Shown here piece by piece: positions 1-11,312 of a DNA stretch of 64,000 nucleotides. Numbering within the stretch: the stretch's first letter is position 1; every line of letters starts with the position of its first letter. The notes under the pieces were generated by a model. It saw nothing but the letters and a program-made list of their open reading frames with translations. It was not told the DNA's origin and did not search any database. The DNA lies in the NCBI GenBank assembly GCA_026122225.1, contig JANEZZ010001905.1, positions 248,001 through 312,000 of the forward strand, read 5' to 3'. The translations under genes were made by a program, and so were the position numbers. The DNA comes from Heloderma charlesbogerti (Eukaryota > Chordata > Lepidosauria > Squamata > Helodermatidae).

Positions 1-337
1 TCACCAGGGCTGCTTCCATTGGTGTGCAACTGCTGTGATCAAGCTGATGGTCTTGGCTGATCCTTAGTGCTGTGGTGGAAACGGAGAGACAGGGCTCTGA
101 TGCACGCTGAGCTGGTACAGCCAACAAAGAAACATGGAAATAATATGGCGTTTGGGATGCTGGCTGAACATCCCTACGCTATGGTGATCAATGGCTAATA
201 GTCCATCCAGCATGATCAATGGTGTTGGGCGTTCATGATAGTCTACTAGTAGTTGGGAAGCCCTCTCTAGCTTTTGGGATGGGACCCATCAGATCTTGGG
301 GAACAACACTAAAGATGTATTTTGTGTTTTGGTGACA
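1..337. other. upstream intergenic DNA, no gene seen
   Basis: No conserved reading frame, RNA gene or recognisable repeat stands out here. It lies about 4 kb upstream of the FGF12 coding start. Confidence 0.4.
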
Positions 338-501
338 CTTGCTGTATTTTATTTACAAATGTACAAGCAGAGCATATGGGTGTGGGGGAAGGGGCTGCAG
401 ACATATTACTCCCCGGGAATATGTGTGGCATTTTTCTAGGAGTGTCTTTGCCTTCCATATGCTCTGCTTATCTATTTGTAAGTAAAGCAAATACAGCAAA
501 G
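338..501. repeat. foldback element with ~42-47 bp inverted arms
   Basis: The left arm (338-379) and right arm (455-501) are near-perfect reverse complements. They share the core GCAGAGCATATGG and the outer CTGTATTT/AAATACAG, and flank a loop of about 75 bp. This looks like a short non-autonomous DNA transposon (MITE) or a foldback element. The family was not identified. Confidence 0.65.
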
Positions 502-1812
502 ATGTCTTATATCTCTCATCCAAAGGAAACGAAAGCCTGCAGTTTTACCCCTGCAACTTCCTACCGCTTGGGAAGCACAGAGCAATATTCCGGTTTGAGA
601 GATGGTTTGATGGGGCTTTTGGTCTCTGGTAGCTGGTCCTAGACAGCTGGTTAGGTTCTGTGGTATATGCCCTGGTTCAGAGATTCTCTCAGACTATATT
701 GTCAGTATGCTGGCAACCACTGACCACCCATCTAATGTGTACACAGTCAGATTTCTCTTACAACCAGATACCACCTAGATCCAGTTCAGTACTTCACTCT
801 GATATGGGTAATACAGAATTCTAGTTCTTAAGAAACACTCTCTCAGACAAGATTTGTCTTTTTTGTCTTTTTAAGACAAAGTATTAGCATAACAGTACTA
901 AATGCAAGAGCTTATGCATGCATAAATTCAAACATGTGAAACATCTAACATCATTTTCAACAAGGCTTCTAAGCAGAGTCAAGTACATTTGCCAGTTCTC
1001 AGTGATAATATCAAGCTCACCAGGTTGATTCTACAGGCAACACGTTAAGGAAAGCTGATTCTAAAGGATGGCTTCCCTTGTTGCATGTTCTGAGTGTCCT
1101 TTATATATTTTTTGGATGCTATAAAATATGTCCAAACTATTTTTTTACTGTGGTTTATATTTCTTATCCAAGAATTCCAAAGATAACCTTTTTACTGTAA
1201 ATCTTCATATGTCTAAATAAGATTATTAAACTTTGAAGTTTCTTATCGAGATTAATATGCATACCAACATACTTATCTAAACATTTTAGCTTCCTTTGGC
1301 ATGTTACAGATGTTTTTGACACAAACATATTTCTTTGACGTCATCCTGTCTTGGTGAGCTTGTTTTTCCTTATATATTTATGGTCTCCAGTGAAGCCTCT
1401 TGGTCACTTATCTGGTGGCCCATCTGACCTAATAACTTTACGATACTCTACTAAGTGAAAGTTGTAAACCTAAATTTAACATTCTTATCTGGATTCCTTT
1501 CTAAACAGTAAAAGGATACTAATGATCTATTTCTAATGGGCCGGTACAAGTGTCTCTCATCTGGCAAACCTCAGAGATAAGACATTTTAATTACTCTTGG
1601 GTGAAAAGACCATACTGGGTGGTATTAGGCATTGGAATCCCATTTTTAATTCCAGAATTCTCTTGGAGGCATTTGATTATAGAATTTCCTAATCGAGCAG
1701 CAGGGTGTAAGATCATGCAAATATGGAAGAGTTCCACCATGAGGTTCCAGGCATGGCTGGTCAATGATATTTTGCCACCTCATGCAGCTATATACTGCAT
1801 ACATGTGACCCA
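502..1812. other. AT-rich intergenic DNA, nothing recognised
   Basis: AT-rich sequence with only short chance reading frames. I see no splice-flanked exon, RNA gene or identifiable repeat boundary. Confidence 0.4.
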
Positions 1813-1840
1813 GCATCTTCTGCAATGTTGCAGAAGATGC
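1813..1840. repeat. perfect 13-bp-arm hairpin
   Basis: The arms GCATCTTCTGCAA (1813-1825) and TTGCAGAAGATGC (1828-1840) are exact reverse complements around a 2-bp spacer. It may be the centre of an old palindromic MITE. A cruciform or regulatory role is not shown. Confidence 0.7.
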
Positions 1841-2769
1841 TAGAACACTCATCTTTGATGTCATACACGGGTGAGCAGTGCATGTCATGGCGTTCATTCA
1901 TGTTCATCTCTCATGACTGGCCTTCTCCTTCCTTCCTTCCTTCCTCTCCGTTGTCTCCTCCACAGCTTCAAGTTAGATTGCAAGTTCCTCAGGGCAGGGA
2001 CACGCATCTCCCTCTCTCTGCTTATGTTGCTTGCTGTACTCAGTAAGGTCACATACACATGAATATAACAACAACAATCAAGTGCCCAGACTTTCTGCAA
2101 GAACCATAGAATCCTAGCACTGGACGAGTCCCAGGTGAATCACCCAGATAGGGAACCTGCAACCCCCAGCACCATCCAGCAGCTGCAGACCCACTTTCAC
2201 TCTCTGGACCACCCCTCTGGAATTGCTTCCTCTTCCACTTCATGTGTGTGTGAGAGAGATAAAGGATGAGGTGGCACAGAGCGTGAAAGAGCGATGCAGT
2301 GTTGCATTCTCTGCCCACTTTTGGACCTGGCTCCGCCCACCAACAGCTGCCTGCCCCAAATGGCATTACCTGTGAATCAAGGGCCCTTCATAGGAAAAAG
2401 ATTCCCTGGCCCTGATCTGGATCAAGCCCTCTTGCTTTTGAATCAAAGTCAGGTTTGCTGACTTCTTTGGGCAGAGCACTTTCACCATTTCTTCAAGGGG
2501 ATCCTGCTGCCTGCAAGCCAGCTCCACTGGGGAATTTCTGATGGTGTGTGAATGTGTTTGCCCTTATGGCTCTCCCCCACCACACCCTCACCCCAGGAGT
2601 GACACAACGGTCTTCCTCTAAGCCTTTCTTGTTTGTAAAGTTCAACTTGTGGTTTGGGTTAATTTGAATGTTCATTTTAGGAACGTGGCTGTTGGGCTTG
2701 AACAGCGGGCGTGCCTTTTGTCCCCCCTGTGAATCGTAATACTACACCCCCCCCCCCAATTCCTGCTTT
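1841..2769. other. proximal upstream region, possible LINE/SINE tail
   Basis: It contains a CTTC microsatellite (about 1921-1945). A stretch ending in an AACAACAAC run (about 1970-2085) resembles a retroposon 3' tail. Otherwise it is unique sequence leading into the CpG island. No gene is seen. Confidence 0.35.
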
Positions 2770-4232
2770 GGGCACAACGGGTGCGCGCGCGCGCGCGCAC
2801 AGGCACTGGTCTTTCAGGCCTAGCAAGGACGGCAGCTATTTGGCTCCCAGCGGCCAAACCCGCTGTGCTCTAGCGGGGCTCCCCGCTGGCCGGCGTCCCT
2901 GCCCCTTGCTCCGTGAGCTGAGGGGCTGGCTCTGGTGCGAGCGACGGGCGTTCTGCACATGCTCAGAGAAGGGCTCGGTTCCTCCCCCCCCTCGGGGTCC
3001 GAGAGCTTCGGGAAGGAGGTCCTGGGGCCGAAAGCCAGCCCGCCTCCTGCTGTGCCCCGGCGAGCCGTCGAATCGGCCTGCCCCCGCAGCGGGCTCCCGC
3101 TCGCTCGCGCTCTTCCTCTCGCCGCCCGGGCGAGCCTCTCATCCAAACCTCGGTCACGTAGGATTGCGTAGAAGCGGGGAGGGAGGCGAGGCGCCGGCTG
3201 GCTGGCCGGCGGGGGCTCGGAGGAGGCTGCCCTGCCATTCTCCCCGCGCCGCCCACCCCTGGCCAGCCGCCTCCAGCGGATCGGGGCCCCAGCGCCCGCC
3301 CCGCCGCCCGCGCCGGTCCGCGGGGATGGGAGCGAGGGCGGCGGCGGCGGCGGCGGCTTGGCGGCCCACGAGTGGCGCGAGCGCCGGCGAGGGCAGCCGC
3401 TTGCTGGTGAGGGCGGCCGCCGGGGCGCGGCGGCGAGGGTTCCGCCGCCCGGCCGCTGCGACGGCTCGGAGGAGCTGAGCCGGCGCGGGACGATGTGGCT
3501 GCCGCTGTGGGGCGGGGGCCAGCGGGCAGCAGCAGCAGCGGCGCCGACGGCGAGGGCGGGCGGGGAAGAGGCGGCGGCGAAGGGGGCGGGCATGTGAGAG
3601 AGCCCGCCCCGCCACAAGCGCGAAGACACGCTTCGCCTTCCGAGCGGCCGGCGACGAGCGGGGCGCCCGGGAGAGGCCCGGAGGGCGATGCGGGGGGCTT
3701 TGCGGGCGCCTCCCCGGCCCAGCAGCTTGGCGATGCCGCCCCGACCTGGCCCCGCCGCCGGCGGAGGCCTCAGTTGCGAGAGTGGGAGGCCGCCGGCGCG
3801 CCCGGAGGCCGCCGCCGCCCCGTCGGCGCGGGCCCCCTCCTGGTGATGCGCCGCCGAGCCCTGGGGCCCGCGGGGGGAGCGTGAGGCAGGGCTCCGGAGA
3901 GCCGCCTCCCCGCCCGGCGACATTTCGGTCCCGCCCGGCCCCTGCGGGGTCGCCGTAAGGAGCCCCTGGACTGCGGCCGCCCGGCCTTCGCGCAGAAGCG
4001 CCCCGCCCCGGAGGCAGCAGCTGTCGCGGAGCTTGGCGCGGGACGGGGCGAGCGCCGACCTCGCGAGGGTCATCGGAGCGCCGGGCCTCCGCCCGGCCAC
4101 CTGCGCCGCCCCTCCCGTCGGATCCACAGGGGGGCAGAGGCGCCTTTCCCCCCAGCCTCTGGGCTGGGGGGAGCCGGGGGCTGCCTGGCGCCTCCCCAGT
4201 CCGGCTCGGCGCTTCCGCCGCCTGCTGCGCCC

Positions 4233-4843
<611 letters not shown>

Positions 4844-4869
4844 TAGCTTCTACGGATGGTGAGAAGAGT

Positions 4870-5075
4870 CCTGTGGCTGGCGCACACCAAGGTGCATCCA
4901 TCTAGCCCAGTTTCCAACAGGGCTCAGCCAAAGGCCTCCAGCATGCTCATAAACTGGGCTTGAACGGGACAAGAGCCTTCTCCTGTCCCCCCACCCCGCC
5001 AACTAGCATTCAGAGTATTTTTCCCCTGAACATGGAGGTTCCATGTAGCTAATTCCTGTTGATTCACCCCCCCGC
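4870..5075 (-). mobile_element. CR1/L3-like LINE 3' fragment (old)
   Basis: Phrases such as CATCTAGCCCAG, CAGGGCTCAGCCA and ATTCAGAGTATT occur in the same order as in the 3' end of the clearer LINE at 22203-24790. The copy is diverged and has no coding sequence left. Confidence 0.5.
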
Positions 5076-6984
5076 CCCGAGATGCTGGGTCCTTGTAACA
5101 CCATAAAGAAGAACGTGTCCCTGAGCATGTGCAGAGTGCCACTAAGGAACTGCACCACACCCCCGACCCCCAGTCTGGATTTAGGAGGCAGGTTTTTCAA
5201 GTCAGAGGCTGTGGTTTTGGGGAGCTGATTTTCAGTGCCAGGAGGTGGCCTTGGAGCATCTGAGGCATAAAAGATGGCAAGGGTTCTCCTGAATATGAGC
5301 GGAATGCTTTCCCATGACCATAGAGCTGCCCCAGGCAGGAGCACAGCCATCCTCAGCACTTCCTTCAGGGGGGTCGGGGATGTCTGTGGATACCACATAG
5401 TGTTGCGCTTGGACCGGAGTTCAACTCCAAGATCTGTTGCCTGTTCCCAGGCACAGGGCTGCTTCTCACATGATATGCATTCACTGAACATCCATGAGGT
5501 TCCAAGGGTGGGCTCAAAAGTCATACAACTGAATGCAACAGAAATGTTTCTATATGTGTGTTGCACAAGTACACTCATGAGGGATCTGAGGTTTGTTGTG
5601 GTTCCATGTTGGATGTCCACTCAGTGGCGAACCCCTGGGGAATGTGTGACGCCACCGATGATTTTGGCTCCGGAATCTATCTTCAGCATCAGAACTCCAG
5701 CATACACAATTCCATGGGTGCAAAACAATTGCAGTGCTTCTGGGACACATGAAAATGCTTCCCCTTCCTCTTCCCCAGTACATCTGAAAAGCGTTAAGGT
5801 GGGGCTTCCAGGCCAGTCGATCAGGTGCTAATTGCTCAGGCACCAAAACCTCTCCTGTTAGCAATGAACGGATCTATTGGGCGGCATGGGGAAGACGTCA
5901 TTCATTCCAAGCCCCATGTCTTTGTGGTTACGTGTGCTCCAGCCAGCTGCAGGTTACTCAGGAGTAAACCTGTGCAGCATATCGCACCTCTGTCACGGCC
6001 AGCACTGTGAGTCAGTTGAATGGTTAGGGATTTCCCAATTGGGGGAAGAAGTAAGCAGCAACTGAGTTCTCCAGGATCAATGTCCAACTTGCCACTGACT
6101 CACTGGGCGGCCTTGGGCAAGGCTGGTTGCTGTCTGTAACGCTGATATATTTAGTACCCAAGGCTTCTCTGTCCTGACACAGTTCCAAGAAACTGGTAAT
6201 GTAAAACACGCTGGAAAGTGGAATCTTTCCGCCAGCGGAACGGGCTGTGCTGGCAGAATGGGCTCCCCCTTCCCCCAGTAGCTCCCTTTGTGCACCCCCC
6301 AGGTCTGCTCCAGGGTGTTGCAGGACCCTCTAGAGCAGATTTGGGTATGTGTTGTGGGTGCGGGGGGAGGAGAGCAGGGGAAGTCGCTCATGTGATGTTG
6401 GATGTAGTCCTACTGCAGTCTTAAAAGGGCTCCATGGATTGATAGGTTAGAATGCCGATGATGGTTTCTGTCCATTCATAGCTCTTTAATACACGTTGAT
6501 TAATCCAGAATAATTGCCACCCTACTTCTGTTCTTGTCATCACATCAAGGATCAGAATGCCCAGTTCACACAACCACCCCCTCCCCCTATGTATTTTGAA
6601 AGTTTGGGAGGAACCATGCACCACTTCTTTGCCATTCTTTTGGTGCCTTTGTTTGCACAACATTTGCCAAATTCACTGGACCACGTAACACCCTTTTATT
6701 CTGGATTCAGGTGATTCCCAGTAAGAGCTGCCCCCCACTGCTGGCTCTAGGCTTGCGTTCTCCAGTACATATAGGAATATTTACTCCCTGTCCAAATATG
6801 CTTTGAGGGGAGCAAAATCCATCTTCTTGGAACCATCATGCTCATGACTACAGGGATTTGGGTCAAGTGTTTTGGGTTGATGGTGGGGAAACGGATCCTT
6901 AGGAAGCCGTCTCGAGGTGATCCATAACGTAGGAGGTCATGTTGTGTGCTCTGAGGCACAATGACTCCCTGGATCTTGAGGAGG

Positions 6985-7095
6985 GGTCTCTCCCCAAATC
7001 TTGCTACCTGTGAAAGTAACTGGGGATGGAGGAGGTTGAACCAGGGACATTTTGCATGCCTAGCAGGCACTCAGCGATTGAGCTCTGCCTTTGCC
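6985..7095 (-). mobile_element. partial tRNA-derived SINE
   Basis: GGTTGAACCAGGGACATTTT followed by GCATGC and a diverged CTGAGC-like end reads, on the minus strand, as a tRNA-like A box then B box. It matches the SINE at 11095-11312 but is truncated. Confidence 0.5.
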
Positions 7096-7544
7096 TGGAA
7101 GGGAGTGCGGCTCAGGGTGTTCTCATGAATCTCCCACCCCGTGTATGCGCCATTCTGTTCTTGGGGATTTCCATGTCTAGCAGTATTGATTTAAACCTGT
7201 GTTGAAATCCCTCTTGACCTCCTTCCCCCACCCCTATTTCTAAGAGAAAAGAGGGGCGAGGGCATCAGCGTGCATCACTTCCTTGATCTCAGGTGTACTG
7301 AAGGGAGGAGGGGGAAGGGCAAGAGGGTGGTTACTCAGCGCATGCTCAGAGGCATTTTCTGGCCTGGGGCTGAGCATCCCAATCACATTCCTGGGTTAAG
7401 CCTGCACTCTTGCCACATGATGGCAGCTTTGTGGTGTCTGAAACAGTTATCACAGGGTGGCTAGCCAATTGGACTGGCTCTAGGAGCTTCTCCCAGCTCC
7501 CCCCCCCCATTTCCGCTCAGACCTATTGTCTTTTACACTCCAGA

Positions 7545-8268
7545 TTTCAGATGTATACCTTTTACCAGCTTCGGCTGGTTCGCCAGCTACGGCCCCTCCA
7601 GGACAGGGACAGCTTGGCCACAGTGGTCCAGGTGCTAGTAACCTCAAGCCTGGATTACTGCAATGCAGTCTATGTGGGGCTGCCCTTGAGGCTGCTCCGG
7701 AAGCTGCAGCTAGTGCAGAACGCAGCAGCTCAGCTGTTGTCGGGAGCGGCCCCTTTTCAGCAGGCAACTCCGCTGCTGAGGGAACGGCACTGGCTGCGCA
7801 TTTGCCATTGGGCCAGGTTTAAGGCTTTGCTACTAGTGCACAAAGCTCTAAACAACTTGGGACCAGGATACCTGAGAGGGCCTCTCCCTTGCCAGCCTGC
7901 CCAGTCACAGAGGTCATCGGAGGGCCTGCTCCTGGTAGTTCCACGTGGACCTAGGGCCTGACTGGAGTCCATCTGGAGAGGAGCCTGCAGTGTGGCGGCC
8001 CCCTGTCTTTGGAACTCCCTGCCCCTGGAGGTCAGGCAGGCGCCAACCCTGTGTTGCATCTGGTGCTTCCTGAAAACAGTTCTGTTCCAGGAAGTCTTCC
8101 TTAAATGACCAGCCACAGTTTTTATTGGCATTCTATTTTAATAATTGTAATATGGTGTTTTAATCCTTTATCTTTTTTACTATTGCACCTCTTATGTTCA
8201 CTGCTCTGGGATCTGTTTTAGATGGGGAGAGGTATACAAATGTTGTAAATAAATAAAATAATAAAAAA
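7545..8268 (+). mobile_element. L2-like LINE 3' fragment
   Basis: The translation of about 7550-7960 gives the C-terminal part of a LINE ORF2: FYQLRLVRQLRP, LDYCNAVYVGLPL and LQLVQNAAAQLL are the same blocks seen in the copies at 48.8, 52.8 and 62.2 kb. The frame stops near 7961. The 3' untranslated part ends in an AATAAATAAAATAATAAAAAA tail. It is 5'-truncated and more diverged than the other copies. Confidence 0.8.
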
Positions 8269-11094
8269 TTTATAGAGAAGCTGCCTGGAGCCAGACAGCC
8301 AGTTCACTGGTTCTTAAGATATATTGAACCCCAGAGCGGTGCTAGCTAATGCGGCTGACTTTATGCCTCTCCTCACAGTAGGGTTTTTGCTGTGCCAGCA
8401 TCCTCTGGGCATTTCTCCTGCAAGAGCCTGAATGGGTTGGTACTCCCTTTCAGGTCAGCCAGGCAAGGTTTCCCAGGAGACCTTCCTGGGACTGTCCGTG
8501 CTGAGGCTTCGCTTTGTTGCCTGTCACAGCACCATCCAGGCCTCTGCTCTGTTAAGTGGTCCAGGTGGAAACCCATCCTGGCAAAGGAGATGACCAGAAA
8601 GTCGAGGGGGAGGGCTCTTGTTGCAAGTATCGTTCTGGTGGAGCAGTGAGCAAGCAGAGGGTTGGCTAGAGCAGAGTCTGGTGCTCAATTCACTCTTGAA
8701 AATGAATCTTGTTAAGAGTCAGCAAAGCGTCTGTATGTGAAGTTTCACTTGTGCTGGATCCGGATCTAGAGTCAGGAAGCTCCTTCACAGGGGCAGCACC
8801 AGCTGTAATAGGCACGTAATAATACGTTATTGTTATGTAGCGGTCAGGCAGCGTGCGGCCACAGTGTATGTGGAGTGTGAGCATCCGTTCCCCACCTATT
8901 AGCGTACATGCATCTGTCTTTCACATTTTACAGGAAATCCGTGCTCCTGCGCTGTAAAAGTTGTGTGGACCTGTCACTTCTGCATGCTCCCCTAGGTCCG
9001 TCATTGCAGAGGTACCGCTTGCTTCCCCTGGAGTGCTCCTTGCACTTCCCTGCAGTGCAAGAGGCCTCAGCTAGACTCTCTTGCCAGCAGGTTGGCCTTT
9101 GCTCACTACAGTGCTTCCTCCCCCTGGTCTGGCACACACACTTTCTACGGGATGGCTGGCTGGCATGCAGTCTTAGAGGCAGTCGCTTCTCTCCAGTAAG
9201 CCATCATCCATCTGCCACAGGCAAAAGCGGGAGCCGCGGCAGCGTGGGGATGATGTTTTCGCTCTCCCGAGCTTTTGCCTGGTGCGGACAGAGTTTCAGC
9301 TTGGAAGGAGACACCTCCTTCTGGGCTTTTGTGTTTGGGGAGTGAGGAAGACAGCATGTGTTTCATAGATATTGTGCCCTGCGTAGGGACACGTGGATCG
9401 CCTTTCTGGATCACACCAAGCCCCATCTAGCTCAGCATCCTGCTTGATTGAGGAAGACTGCGCCTCCTCCCCCTGGCCAGTGACCCTGGCTGTATAGGTG
9501 TTTTCTGTAGCACATAGCCTGGCTCCCTTCCTGAAGCCATCTGTAGTTCTTACCTGCATGGGCTCCTTCGGCGGCACTCTGGTGTTCTGCTTGTGGCACC
9601 GCTCCACACACATGACTCGGTGGTGCCGCCAGCAGGCAGGTGGGGACACGTGAGCACTTGGCGCTTGCATGCCTGGCCCACATTGGTCCATGCAGCCTTC
9701 CCTTTCTCTTCTGGGGAACATGCATAGTGGCGCATTTCCTTCTGGAGCTGCTGGGCCTTTTCTGTTCCCCGCGCCCTTGTGGCGGTGGTGTGTGCTTCCC
9801 TCATGATCAGCTGTTCCTCTGCAGATCTCTGGGAAACAAGATGGCCAAACTGGGGTTTTTCTTCTTAACTGTTAAAACAACAACATGACCAGGAAGGATT
9901 CCTGGCAGCGATTGCTCGCAGTTAGCATTTTATCCACCTCACCCTGCTGTAGATAAAGATTTACTTTTTTTGGTAGCAGGCTCTTAATTCTCTTTGTTGT
10001 GACAAGGACATCAATACATCCAGGGTCCATTAAGAAGGTGGCGGACTGAGCGCTGGATCCACCCCCAGCTGCAGCTGCCGTGTGGTGTGGGCCAGCAGGT
10101 CAGCTGCAGTGAATGCATAACTCTCTGGGCTACACTGGGCTCTGTATATGCTCTGCTGTTTCTTGGGTTTCCTTGAGGTCTGGGACCATGCACCATTCTT
10201 TAGTGCGGCCTTTTTAATAGCGCAGCCAGGCAGGCTTAACAGGCAGACAAAATTAGGCGGGACTCTGCTGACAGATGCAGTTTCACTCCCTGCCGCTAAA
10301 CTACTGCTTGGTGCTGGTCAGGGGGCCTTTGGATGTTGCCACAGAGCTCTGTGGATAAGCAGGGGGAGGGGAGCAAGCATGAATCAGACACTTGTTACCT
10401 GTAAAGGTCCCTGTCAGCCAGAGTTAATGCTGCATCAGCCACTTATTTGTTACTTGCTGGCAATGTGTGCTAGGTGTCGTGTGGTGCACACATGCGCACA
10501 CATGCGCACACGTGCACACATGCCCTGCCGAGAAGGCCTCGCGCTCCCAGTCCAGGAGAACAAGAGGAAAGATTAAAAGGGCCGGCCTTGGTCAAAGCGA
10601 TGAGCAAGATGAGCCCCAGCTATTTGGGCGATCCTAGGGGCAGCTCAGCGCGATCCAAGCGGGACCCATGATCCCTTGCAATGCCACAGAGGATGTGGGG
10701 GGTGAATCTCTTGGATCACGCTTCTTAATGCTTTGTTGTCCCCACCAAACACTGCCAACCTGAGGAACTGCCGGTTGTGTTTGTGCAGCAAGGTTGGTCT
10801 TAAACCAAGGCAGAAAGTGTAGGAAGCCAAGAAGAGACTTTGCAAAACAAAAGGCTTTTGAAGAGAAGGTGGCAGTTCTCTCAGGCCGCGTCCACAATTG
10901 TTTAGTGTGGCAGTTGTGTATGTGTGTTTGTGTAAAACATTTCTCAGCCTTATTATCAACTGCAAAAAGTATTATTATTTGTGGCTTCCTGGAATTTTTA
11001 ATTTGCAGAGTGCTTTGATGAGCCCTGTTGATTAACACCATCCTGGAAGGTAACCTGCTGTTCCCATTTTGCAGATGGGGAAGTGAGGCTGAAA
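8269..11094. other. FGF12 intron 1, largely unrecognised
   Basis: No exon, RNA gene or confident repeat. A possible old LINE tail lies near 9400-9560 (GGATCACACC, CATCTAGCTCAGCAT). A CACATGCG-type simple repeat lies at about 10485-10520. Confidence 0.4.
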
Positions 11095-11312
11095 GACTGC
11101 AGCTCAGTGGCAGAGCACTGCTTTGCATGCAGAAGGTCCCGGGTTCAAATCTTGGCATCTTCAATTAAAAGGCTCTTTGGTGGCAAGGCTGGGAAAGGGA
11201 CCAAACTGGAGGCTTTGGAGAGCAGCTGCTAGTCTGAGTGTCCATGGCTGGCCTAGATAGACCAGAGAATGAACCGATGAACTGGATCAATGTAAGGCTG
11301 CTTCATGTGATC
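11095..11312 (+). mobile_element. tRNA-derived SINE
   Basis: An A-box-like AGCTCAGTGGCAGAGC and a B-box-like GGGTTCAAAT are spaced as in a tRNA promoter, followed by a SINE body ending near GCTTCATGTG. The same family is present in reverse at about 47998-48200 and 41285-41465. Transcription would be by RNA polymerase III if it were active. Confidence 0.7.

Noticed and set aside
2711..3478. A 255-codon + strand open frame upstream of FGF12.
   Set aside because: It has the same low-complexity GC-driven composition and no recognisable domain.
2820..4127. A 435-codon open frame on the minus strand and several others in the same GC-rich block.
   Set aside because: They are Pro/Ala/Arg/Gly-rich with no domain and lie entirely in the CpG island, where stop codons are rare in all frames. 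I read them as artefacts.
11095..11312. A functional tRNA gene.
   Set aside because: A and B boxes are present, but the sequence does not fold as a cloverleaf and continues into a SINE body that recurs in the window.
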